From: Roseburia sp.
GTDB taxonomy: Bacteria; Bacillota; Clostridia; Lachnospirales; Lachnospiraceae
Assembly (NCBI GenBank): GCA_017937095.1
Contig: JAGBEG010000013.1
Coordinates: forward strand, 1-64,000
Direction: 5' to 3'
Length of the DNA: 64,000 bases
A program made the position numbers and the translations under genes. Shown in pieces: positions 8,424 to 15,966 of this stretch (the stretch's first letter is position 1; every line of letters begins with the position of its first letter). Below the pieces are notes generated by a model that searched no databases, was not told the DNA's origin, and saw only the letters and a list, made by a program, of their open reading frames with translations.

Positions 8424-9779
8424 TTACTGTACCAGTGCCAGCGCCTCATTGATTGCGTCTTCCGCAGTCATAGAACCTGTCGATACTTTTACAATTTCTG
8501 CTACAAGTGTCTTGTACGCATCACCGATTCTGGAATCTGTCGGCGCTACGATCGCGCTTGCGCTGCTTGTGTACGCTGCGATAGACTCTGCAAACGGTGT
8601 TGCTCCCTCTACCGGAGTTACCTCTACGGCTGCCTGAGATACGGCGCCTGTAGCCTCCCAGTATCTCTGAACGCCCGCCTGAGACGTATGCGCCATAACG
8701 AACTTCACTGCCGCATCTCTCTTGTCAGGATCATCCCATGCTTTTCTGGTGATATAGAAGCCGGAGGAGATACCGCCTACGAGAGCTCCCGGCTCTGCCT
8801 TCTGATCCGGAACGCCCGGGAATGCGATTACAACCGTATTCTCTGTATCTTCAATATTTCCTGCATACCAGGAACCGTCGAGCTGCATTGCAGCCTTCTT
8901 GTCACGGAACAACTGACCTGTATACGCGTCATCGACCGTATCCGTATCCATTGGGAATGCGCCCATATCTCTTAAGGTCTTAAACATCTCAAGTCCCTTG
9001 ACCCAGCCTTCCGGTGCTGTCTCCGGTACGGATGTGTACTCCTCTTCGCCTGCTGCATACAGCATCAAAAACTCGATCCAGTAATGAGGAACGTTGTTTA
9101 AGGAACATGCGATTGGAATAATGTCGTTCTCCTTAAATGTCGTGATTGCCGTCTCCATAGACTCCCAGTCCGTCGGAAGCTCAAGTCCGTACTGATCGAA
9201 CAGATCCTTGTTGCAGTATAATCCTTCCCAGTAACCGGTCGTCGGAACAGCTCTCTGTACGCCGTCGGTGTTCGCCGCCGCTGCCAGTGCGGAATCAAGT
9301 GTGTCCGCCGCATACTCCGGGTACTCTGCGCGAATCTCTTCGATGGATACCAGCTTATCGGTCGCAATGATGCTGTCCGCTGTCGCGTCGGTAAAGAACT
9401 GGATGACATCCGGCTCATTTCCAACAGAGAAATCCGCGTTGACCGCCGCCTTCCACTCCTCGTCAGAGGTCTGGGAATTGTCCTCGATCGTTATGTAATC
9501 ATACTGCTCCATCACTTCTGCATTGATCGCCTCATACGTTTCCTTATTCGGGTCTGTTCCTCCGAACATAGACACGGTCTTTAATGTGACCGGATTGCCT
9601 GTAGCGGCATCTGCAGTACCCCCGCCTGCCTCTGTCGTTCCTGTCGTTTCGGCTGCAGCGCCTCCTGCATTCTCTCCCGCATCTGCGCCTGCCGTTTCGC
9701 CAGATTCATTTCCACACCCCGCCAGCATTGATGCTGTCATTGCTCCGACTAACAGAGCTGACAATACTTTTTTCTTCAT
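8424..9779 (-). CDS. Sugar ABC transporter solute-binding lipoprotein
   Basis: This extracellular substrate-binding lipoprotein (451 aa) belongs to the family 1 (MalE-like) solute-binding proteins. The N-terminus is a lipoprotein signal (MKKK, hydrophobic stretch, lipobox LAGC), followed by an Ala/Gly/Glu-rich linker of about 35 residues. The mature domain runs from a KTVSMFGG-type first strand through conserved aromatic positions (GSWYAGNIE region). I chose ATG 9779 because AGGAGG lies eight bases upstream; ATG 9785 overlaps too closely. It is the first transporter gene after the kinase, preceded by a leader with three tandem palindromes. Substrate not predictable. Confidence 0.9.
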   Translation of the reverse strand: MKKKVLSALLVGAMTASMLAGCGNESGETAGADAGENAGGAAAETTGTTEAGGGTADAATGNPVTLKTVSMFGGTDPNKETYEAINAEVMEQYDYITIEDNSQTSDEEWKAAVNADFSVGNEPDVIQFFTDATADSIIATDKLVSIEEIRAEYPEYAADTLDSALAAAANTDGVQRAVPTTGYWEGLYCNKDLFDQYGLELPTDWESMETAITTFKENDIIPIACSLNNVPHYWIEFLMLYAAGEEEYTSVPETAPEGWVKGLEMFKTLRDMGAFPMDTDTVDDAYTGQLFRDKKAAMQLDGSWYAGNIEDTENTVVIAFPGVPDQKAEPGALVGGISSGFYITRKAWDDPDKRDAAVKFVMAHTSQAGVQRYWEATGAVSQAAVEVTPVEGATPFAESIAAYTSSASAIVAPTDSRIGDAYKTLVAEIVKVSTGSMTAEDAINEALALVQ

Positions 9780-9804
9780 AGTCATATCCTCCTTCATATG
9801 GTTC

Positions 9805-9871
9805 GTAAATGCTTTGCATTTACTTAATGTAAATGGTTATCATTTACTTAATGGAAATGCTTTGCATTTAC
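9805..9871. repeat. Three tandem 24-bp units, each a palindrome, in the binding-protein leader
   Basis: Units start at 9805, 9829 and 9853, exactly 24 bp apart. Each contains a 19-bp dyad: gtaaatgctttgcatttac at 9805-9823, gtaaatggttatcatttac at 9829-9847, and ggaaatgctttgcatttac at 9853-9871, joined by ttaat. The array lies between the likely -10 box (9881-9886, minus strand) and the start codon at 9779. It would therefore be either stacked operators just downstream of the transcription start or three serial hairpins in the mRNA leader. Confidence 0.9.
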
Positions 9872-9880
9872 TATACTCAT

Positions 9881-9886
9881 ATTATA
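9881..9886 (-). promoter_or_regulatory. Probable -10 box of the binding-protein/permease/regulator operon
   Basis: TATAAT is present on the minus strand at 9881-9886, about 100 bp upstream of the binding-protein start. There is no good -35 hexamer at 16-18 bp, which fits a promoter that needs an activator such as the AraC-type regulator of this cluster. The assignment is inferred. Confidence 0.45.
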
Positions 9887-9924
9887 AGAGCAGAACTCAC
9901 AAAAGGCATTAGACCGAGTTGACA

Positions 9925-11781
9925 TTATTTGTTCAATCTTGCCATGTTCTTTAGTTCGTTTTCCACTGCGTTTCGTTCTTTTAACGATTTTTCTTCTTTC
10001 TCGTTCTGATATGGTATCGTAATTGTGGAAACTGTCACACAATCCTCTCCCTGTACAATCGAAAGTCCGTATTCCTCCCCGTACACCAGACGTATTCTGC
10101 GGTTCACATTCTGTATGCCGATGGACGTATGTCTCCCTGTATTCTTCGGTATCTGGCTTTCGTCCCCTGCAAGAATCGCCTGTATACGCTGCATATCCTG
10201 TTTTGTCATCTTCTTCCCGGTATTGCGCACCTCCAGATAGACATTCTTTTCATCATGATAGACCTTAAGATAAATGGCTCCGTTCTTCACCGCCTCCACG
10301 CCATGGACAATCGCATTTTCCACAATCGGCTGCAAAATGAGCGGCGGCACCATAATATAAAGCAGTTCGTCATCGATCTCGCGCTCAATCGAAAGCCTCT
10401 GTCCAAAGCGCATGGACATAATGTAAAAATATGCGTCAATGCACTGCAATTCCTGCGCGAGGTGAATCTCCTTCACATTCGCGCGGTTCATCCGGTAATC
10501 AAGCACTGTTCCGAGCGATTCGATCATCTTAGATACAATGACGTCTCCCGACATTCTCGCCTGCCAGTTCATCATTTCCAATGTATTGTTGAGAAAATGC
10601 GGATTGATCTGCGCCTGGAGCGCCTGAATCTGCGCATCCTTGCGCGCCAGCTTCTCGTCATACACATAGTCGAACAGATATTTGACCTGCGCGGACATGC
10701 TGTCAAAGCTCTCCTTCATATGAAGAAATTCCTCGTTTGGCATCTCGCCCTCCACCGTAACCCCGATTTCTCCCGCCTCCATCCGGCTCGAGGCGTCAAG
10801 CATATGCTCAATCGGCGCCTGAATATGCATCTTAAGGAAATAGACGCCATAGCAGAACAGAGGAATAAACAGAAACAGCATAATCAGTATAATTGTGTAG
10901 AACTCATACAGACTTGAGTACAGCTCACTCTTTTTGGCAAAAATCATCACTCCGATATGATAATTATCCTGCCTGTCCTGATAGAGATAACCGTTATAGG
11001 TCTTATTTTCGATCCGGTCAAGCTTGCCGTCACTTCTGCCGTCATACACCGCAAGAAGCTGTGACAGAAGCTCACTTCGTCCGTCCTCTTCCTCCGTTTT
11101 CATAAAGGTCAGTGTCTCTGCACTGTCGTTAAAACAGACCACCATATTCTCCCGGATATCCGGCGGAACATCGTCAAACAGCTTATCCCGGTTCAATTCC
11201 ACCACAAGCGTGCCGTACCGCTTATAGTCCATCGTTGTATAGAGATTGCGCACAATGAAAATACGCTCGTCCGCTACCCGCACGCAGGCATAGGAGGAAT
11301 CCGAATCGATAATATCCTCAATATACGGCTGTATCTCCGCGACATAGTTCTTGTAAGGGATTCCGATCCGCGAGCGAAAACATGCCGGTTCCTCTTCGCC
11401 GTAGCAATAGTACGCATACAGATTGAACCGCTCGTCCAGATAGAACTTGCCCTTAAGGCTGGTATTGACCTCCTGGAGATATCCATTTCTGGAATATTTC
11501 CCGGTAACATAATTCTTCCACGCATTCTCCCATGTCTTCTCGTAAGACGGTCTCTGGCACAGCGTGATCGCATCCTCAATACGGATCGAAGCAAATGCCG
11601 CGACATTCTCAAGCTCGTCCTCCATCAGTCCTTCCGCTTTCCCGACAATGCCGTTGCGGTAGGAAAACGTTGTAAACGTAAAAAATACTGCAATCGGAAC
11701 ACCCCAACACAGTATCATGAACAATAAGATTTTCTTTTTTAAGGATTTGGGTCTTTTGATCTTATCCATAACGACACCCAT
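9925..11781 (-). CDS. Membrane sensor histidine kinase (YesM-like)
   Basis: This 618-aa kinase (614 if the ATG at 11769 is used) is the sensor for the AraC-type regulator at 5654-6430. A membrane segment at about 15-37 and another at about 295-315 flank an extracellular sensor domain of about 255 residues. A HAMP domain follows (about 318-370). The His_kinase domain has the phosphoacceptor in QAQINPHFLNNTLE, and the HATPase domain has the N box ENAIVHGVE and a GIGIQN-like G box. This is the standard YesM/LytS-class layout. It is first in the cluster and has its own promoter at 11814-11842. The start codon is uncertain because neither ATG has a strong ribosome site. Confidence 0.9.
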   Translation of the reverse strand: MGVVMDKIKRPKSLKKKILLFMILCWGVPIAVFFTFTTFSYRNGIVGKAEGLMEDELENVAAFASIRIEDAITLCQRPSYEKTWENAWKNYVTGKYSRNGYLQEVNTSLKGKFYLDERFNLYAYYCYGEEEPACFRSRIGIPYKNYVAEIQPYIEDIIDSDSSYACVRVADERIFIVRNLYTTMDYKRYGTLVVELNRDKLFDDVPPDIRENMVVCFNDSAETLTFMKTEEEDGRSELLSQLLAVYDGRSDGKLDRIENKTYNGYLYQDRQDNYHIGVMIFAKKSELYSSLYEFYTIILIMLFLFIPLFCYGVYFLKMHIQAPIEHMLDASSRMEAGEIGVTVEGEMPNEEFLHMKESFDSMSAQVKYLFDYVYDEKLARKDAQIQALQAQINPHFLNNTLEMMNWQARMSGDVIVSKMIESLGTVLDYRMNRANVKEIHLAQELQCIDAYFYIMSMRFGQRLSIEREIDDELLYIMVPPLILQPIVENAIVHGVEAVKNGAIYLKVYHDEKNVYLEVRNTGKKMTKQDMQRIQAILAGDESQIPKNTGRHTSIGIQNVNRRIRLVYGEEYGLSIVQGEDCVTVSTITIPYQNEKEEKSLKERNAVENELKNMARLNK

Positions 11782-11813
11782 CTTTCTGAAATGCGGACTT
11801 TACTTATTATTTC

Positions 11814-11842
11814 ATTATACCGTAAAGCACATCCTTACGCAA
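11814..11842 (-). promoter_or_regulatory. Sigma-A-type promoter of the sensor kinase gene
   Basis: On the minus strand, TTGCGT (11837-11842) and TATAAT (11814-11819) are separated by exactly 17 bp. The -10 box is 33 bp upstream of the kinase ATG at 11781. Confidence 0.7.
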
Positions 11843-11852
11843 TTAAGGGCTA

Positions 11853-11936
11853 TAAGATGAGACGATATTATCAGGTGCGTGCAATTCTTATTATCAGAAC
11901 AAAAATGACACGCACCTGAAATATCCCGTCATCTTA
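11853..11936. terminator. Long imperfect inverted repeat after the phosphohexomutase gene
   Basis: A perfect 11-bp core (tcaggtgcgtg at 11871-11881 with its complement at 11909-11919) extends outward as an imperfect dyad. The outer pair is taagatga (11853-) with tcatctta (11929-11936), giving arms of about 28 bp around a 27-base AT-rich loop. The right end overlaps the stop codon of the mutase gene. There is no long T run, so this may be a terminator, a processing signal or a small palindromic element. Confidence 0.55.
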
Positions 11937-13346
11937 CAGCCCCAAAAATTCTTCGTAGATATCGCAGATTTTTGCTGCGTCCGCCGCATCCGGCATCTCA
12001 CAGAAAATGCGCAGCAGCGGCTCCGTACCGGAGAAGCGGGCGATGACCCAGCCGCCGTTCTTAAAGTAGACCTTGCTTCCGTCCAGATAAGAGATATGGT
12101 CGATTTCCTCCGGCAGTTCGGGAAGAAGTTTCTGCTCCATCAGGGTTTTCTGCATCGAAGCCTTCTTCTCCTCGGTGAACTTGTAATCGCGCTCCTCCAT
12201 GTGGATTTCACCGCACTCCTCATGGATATCCTTCATGATCTCGGAGAGCTTTCTTCCCGTCACCGCAAGCATCTCGATTAAAAGCGCCGCCGCGTAGATG
12301 CCGTCTTTTCCGTTGATGTGCCCGTGTACGGTAAGACCGCCGGAGGATTCACCGCCGATGATCGCGCCTGTCTCCTGCATCTTGGCGGAGATATACTTAA
12401 AGCCGACCGGAACTTCGTAGCAGGTCTCGCCGAACTGTTCCGCCACCTTATCCAGCATATGCGTTGTCGCGATATTGCGCACGACCGGACCATGCCAGCC
12501 CTTGAATTTTACAAGGTAGTAATACAGGAGCACTAAGATATCGTTCGGATGCAGGAAGTTTCCTTTATCGTCAATCACGCCGATGCGGTCAGCGTCCCCG
12601 TCCGTCGCGATACCGATGTCAAAGCCCTTCTCGACCACATAATTCTGCAGCGAATGCAGCGTTGCCGCCGACGGCGCCGGAAGCTTTCCGCCAAACAGCG
12701 TATCGTGCCTGTCATGGATTGTCGCGACCTCGCAGCGCGCCGTGAGCAGAATCGTCTTAAGTGAAGTCTCACTCACACCGTACATAGGGTCGAGCGCGAC
12801 CTTTAATCCCGCCTCACGGATCGCATCCATATTCACGGAAGCGATAATGTTGTCAAGATATTCATTCAACGGATAAATCTCTTCAATATACCCCGACGCT
12901 TTTCCCTCGTCGTAAGTCACCTCGCATACACCGTCCGGCGCGATATCGGAAATATAATCCTCAAGATCTTTCGTCTGAATCTCATCCGCATCGCGTCCGC
13001 CCGCCGTAAATACCTTCACGCCGTTATAAATCGCCGGATTATGGCTCGCCGTGATCATCATTCCATATGGAAAGTCGTGTTTCATTACATAGAACATTAC
13101 AAGCGGCGTCGGCGACGACTTGTTGATCAGATACGCCTTGATGTGCGCCGCCGCGAATACCTGCGCCGCCCACTGCATTGCTTCCTTTGAGAGGAACCGC
13201 CTGTCATATCCCATCACGATTCCCTGCTCCGTGACGCCCTCGCTCTTCATCTTGTTCACAAGTCCCTGCGCTAAAAGCTGTATATTTGCCTTGGTAAAAT
13301 CCTCTCCGATGACGGCGCGGAAGCCGCCCGTTCCAAATTTAATCAT
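11934..13346 (-). CDS. Phosphohexomutase (phosphoglucomutase/phosphomannomutase family)
   Basis: This 470-aa alpha-D-phosphohexomutase interconverts hexose-1-P and hexose-6-P. Motifs appear in order: TGGFRAVIGED near the N-terminus, the phosphoserine loop TASHNP (Ser about 101), the metal-binding DGDADRIG, the sugar-binding GGESSGG and the phosphate-binding RFSGTEPLLRI near the C-terminus. ATG 13346 is used because AGGGG lies nine bases upstream. It is last in the operon that carries the GH94 phosphorylase, whose sugar-1-P product this enzyme would convert to the 6-phosphate. GESSGG resembles glucose/mannose-type rather than GlmM-type mutases, so activity on GlcNAc-1-P is an inference from context. 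Confidence 0.9.
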   Translation of the reverse strand: MIKFGTGGFRAVIGEDFTKANIQLLAQGLVNKMKSEGVTEQGIVMGYDRRFLSKEAMQWAAQVFAAAHIKAYLINKSSPTPLVMFYVMKHDFPYGMMITASHNPAIYNGVKVFTAGGRDADEIQTKDLEDYISDIAPDGVCEVTYDEGKASGYIEEIYPLNEYLDNIIASVNMDAIREAGLKVALDPMYGVSETSLKTILLTARCEVATIHDRHDTLFGGKLPAPSAATLHSLQNYVVEKGFDIGIATDGDADRIGVIDDKGNFLHPNDILVLLYYYLVKFKGWHGPVVRNIATTHMLDKVAEQFGETCYEVPVGFKYISAKMQETGAIIGGESSGGLTVHGHINGKDGIYAAALLIEMLAVTGRKLSEIMKDIHEECGEIHMEERDYKFTEEKKASMQKTLMEQKLLPELPEEIDHISYLDGSKVYFKNGGWVIARFSGTEPLLRIFCEMPDAADAAKICDIYEEFLGL

Positions 13347-13466
13347 CCTCAAATCCCCTTTCTATCTGTTTCTGATGCCTGTCTCTTTCTGCTTCTGATG
13401 CCTGCCTCTATGTACTTCTGATGCCTGCTGCCATCTATGCATCTGCATTCCGGCACGCGCCTGATG

Positions 13467-15875
13467 TTATTCTTTCTCTCCCATGACGACCACGACCGTA
13501 TGCTTTGTTCCCGGCTCCTGCACCGGAATACGCTCTGCCTTTTCTCCGTCTAAGTACACTTCCTTTACACCCTTCATCACACCGTCTGGATTTTCTACCC
13601 GGATATCAAATTCAGCGTCTCTCCATCTGCGGACTGCCGAAAATTCCTTCCAGTCCGCCGGAATACACGGATTGACGGTAAGCTCCTCAAAGTCAGGACG
13701 GATGCCAAGCATATATCTGGTCGCGGAGAAATACGCCCAGCCGCCGCTTCCTGTCATGAACGGATGACGCGCACGCCCGAACGCCGTATGATCCTTTCCC
13801 ATGATGAACTGGCAGTAGGAATACGGCTCCGATTCGCGAATTTCAATCTTGTCATTCTGATAGTACGGGCAGAGCGCATTGTAGAATTTCATCGCGCGGT
13901 CGCCGCGTCCAAGCACGCACTCCGCTGCCCACGCCCACGGATTCGGATGGGAGAAAATCGAGCCGTTCTCTTTCAGGCCCGGATAAACTCTCGTGACAAA
14001 TCCAATGTCATCGTCCGGCACAGTGTAGGACGGCGCATTTAACAAAATGCCGTACTCCGTGAAAAGATATTTATCCACGGAATCCATCGCACGCTTTCCC
14101 TTTTCCACATCCGCAGCCCCGGAAAGAACCGCCCATGTGTTGGATTCCAGATGCACTTTTCCTTCCTTATCCCTGGATGTTCCGATTTTCTTTCCGTTCT
14201 TCGTCACGCCGCGGATGAACCATTCCTCATCCCAAAGTTCCTCGTTGCAGACACGCTGCACTTTTTCCCGCATTGCAGTGTATTTCTCCACATCCGCGGT
14301 CCGTCCAAGCTGTACGGCAAGCTCCAGGAAATTGCTGATCGCCCAGTAATGCAGGAAGGACACCATCGCACTCTCCCCGCCGCCGAGGTTTAAACAGTCA
14401 TTCCAGTCCGCGCGCAGTCCCTTACAGATTCCGGTCGCTCCGACCTGCTCCGCAGAGAAGTCGAGAATGTGCATCATGTGTTCATACACCGTGCCCTCAC
14501 CGCCGTCTGCATAAGTTACGACCATATCCGCAAAATCCAGTTCTCCCGTCTCCTTGATATACTCCACAATCGAAGGAACCAGCCAGAGCGCATCGTCCGA
14601 GCAGGCATCCTCGATACCATGCACGATATCCGCATTGTTGACTGTCGGAATGACCGTCGGCGACTTGAACGGCTTTTTCTTTTCCTTCTTGCTTTCCGGT
14701 TCGAACCATTCCGGCTGGAACAGATGCAGTCCATACCCCTTTGTCGTCAGTCCGCGCAGCAGCTCTATGATACGCTGTCTGCATTTTTCCGGGTTGGAGT
14801 GCGGTATCGTCATCGCATCCTGTGCCGTGTCGCGGTAGCCAAGTCCCGTTCTTCCTCCGACCTCGATAAATGAAGCAAAGCGGGAGAACATAATGTTGAC
14901 CTCCGCCTGATAGAGATTCCACGTATTAATCATCGTGTTCATTCCCTCGTTCGGCGTATGTATCTGAAGCCTGCCGAATTTCTCCTCCCAGTACGTGGCA
15001 AGCTTTGCATAGGCAGCGTCCACATTGGCAAAATCCGAATATTTCTCACGGATTTTTCTGCCCGCTTCCCTGTTTCCCTCGCCGAGCATAAATACGAGGC
15101 GCACCTCCTCACCCGGCGCCAATACCAGATCTTTTTGCAGGCTGCCGCAGTGATTGTTTCCAAGCTCATGCGAACCGCTGCATTTTCCGTTCTCCACCGC
15201 GACCGGGTTATCCTCCGTGCGGTAACGTCCCAGAAATGTATCGCGCAGGCAGTCAAAGTCATCCGGCTCCACATTCGCTGTAAAATACTGATAACCGAAC
15301 TCTTCATAAAAGAGATCGTGTTCAATGATACCGTCCTCGTAAGATGAACCCGCGCAATAGAGACTCATCTGGAAGTTCTGATTGTCAATCATAATGTGGT
15401 GAAATGAGAACTCACAATAGGAAAATACCGACAGTCTGCGCTCTCTGTCACTGGTATTCTTAAGGCGTACATCCCACAGCTCCACCGCATCGTCCATTGG
15501 CACTACAAGCGTCTGGCTCGCTTCAATTCCCTTGTAATCGCACTCGTAAACAGAATAGCTCATACCGTGGCGGCAGGTGTATTTTGCCTGATCAAGCGGC
15601 TTTCCGACCGGCTGCCATGAAATGCTCCAGTAATCGCCGTCCTCTGCATCCCTGAGGTACACATAGTGTCCCGGGCGGTCCATCGGAACCGCGTTTCCGC
15701 GAAATCTCGTCACCCTGTGGTACTCCGGCGTCTTGTAGAACATATAGCCGCCCGCCGTATGATTTACCACGACGCACATATCCTTCACCCCAAGATAGTT
15801 CGTCCATGAGACCGGCAGATCGACACGGTCGATGACATATTCCCTTTTCTCATTGTCAAAATGTCCATACTGCAT
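13467..15875 (-). CDS. chbP: GH94 N,N'-diacetylchitobiose phosphorylase-type enzyme
   Basis: This 802-aa cytoplasmic inverting phosphorylase most closely recalls Vibrio N,N'-diacetylchitobiose phosphorylase, which splits chitobiose with phosphate to GlcNAc-1-P and GlcNAc. Shared features include the opening MQYGHFDNEKREYVI, the RPGHYVYLRD strand, GGRTGLGYRDTAQDA, the HLESNT segment and the catalytic Asp493 in GLRADWNDCLNLGGGES. Cellobiose phosphorylases differ at these sites, for example IESQG for HLESN. Domains are the N-terminal beta-sandwich, a helical linker, an (alpha/alpha)6 barrel and a C-terminal jelly roll. The start at 15875 follows AAGGGG; 81 upstream codons lack a ribosome site. 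It lies between the GH13 gene and the mutase. Another beta-disaccharide substrate cannot be excluded. Confidence 0.78.
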   Translation of the reverse strand: MQYGHFDNEKREYVIDRVDLPVSWTNYLGVKDMCVVVNHTAGGYMFYKTPEYHRVTRFRGNAVPMDRPGHYVYLRDAEDGDYWSISWQPVGKPLDQAKYTCRHGMSYSVYECDYKGIEASQTLVVPMDDAVELWDVRLKNTSDRERRLSVFSYCEFSFHHIMIDNQNFQMSLYCAGSSYEDGIIEHDLFYEEFGYQYFTANVEPDDFDCLRDTFLGRYRTEDNPVAVENGKCSGSHELGNNHCGSLQKDLVLAPGEEVRLVFMLGEGNREAGRKIREKYSDFANVDAAYAKLATYWEEKFGRLQIHTPNEGMNTMINTWNLYQAEVNIMFSRFASFIEVGGRTGLGYRDTAQDAMTIPHSNPEKCRQRIIELLRGLTTKGYGLHLFQPEWFEPESKKEKKKPFKSPTVIPTVNNADIVHGIEDACSDDALWLVPSIVEYIKETGELDFADMVVTYADGGEGTVYEHMMHILDFSAEQVGATGICKGLRADWNDCLNLGGGESAMVSFLHYWAISNFLELAVQLGRTADVEKYTAMREKVQRVCNEELWDEEWFIRGVTKNGKKIGTSRDKEGKVHLESNTWAVLSGAADVEKGKRAMDSVDKYLFTEYGILLNAPSYTVPDDDIGFVTRVYPGLKENGSIFSHPNPWAWAAECVLGRGDRAMKFYNALCPYYQNDKIEIRESEPYSYCQFIMGKDHTAFGRARHPFMTGSGGWAYFSATRYMLGIRPDFEELTVNPCIPADWKEFSAVRRWRDAEFDIRVENPDGVMKGVKEVYLDGEKAERIPVQEPGTKHTVVVVMGEKE

Positions 15876-15966
15876 AAAAAATCCCCTTGCTTTCCTTTTT
15901 ATTCTAAAAATATTATAGGAAAACAAAGGGAATATTTGTATTGCCACGCGTGGCATAATTTGTATT

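Noticed and set aside
9805-9871. Short CRISPR array
   Set aside because: The units are contiguous palindromes with only 5-base joints, so there are no spacers, and no cas genes are present.
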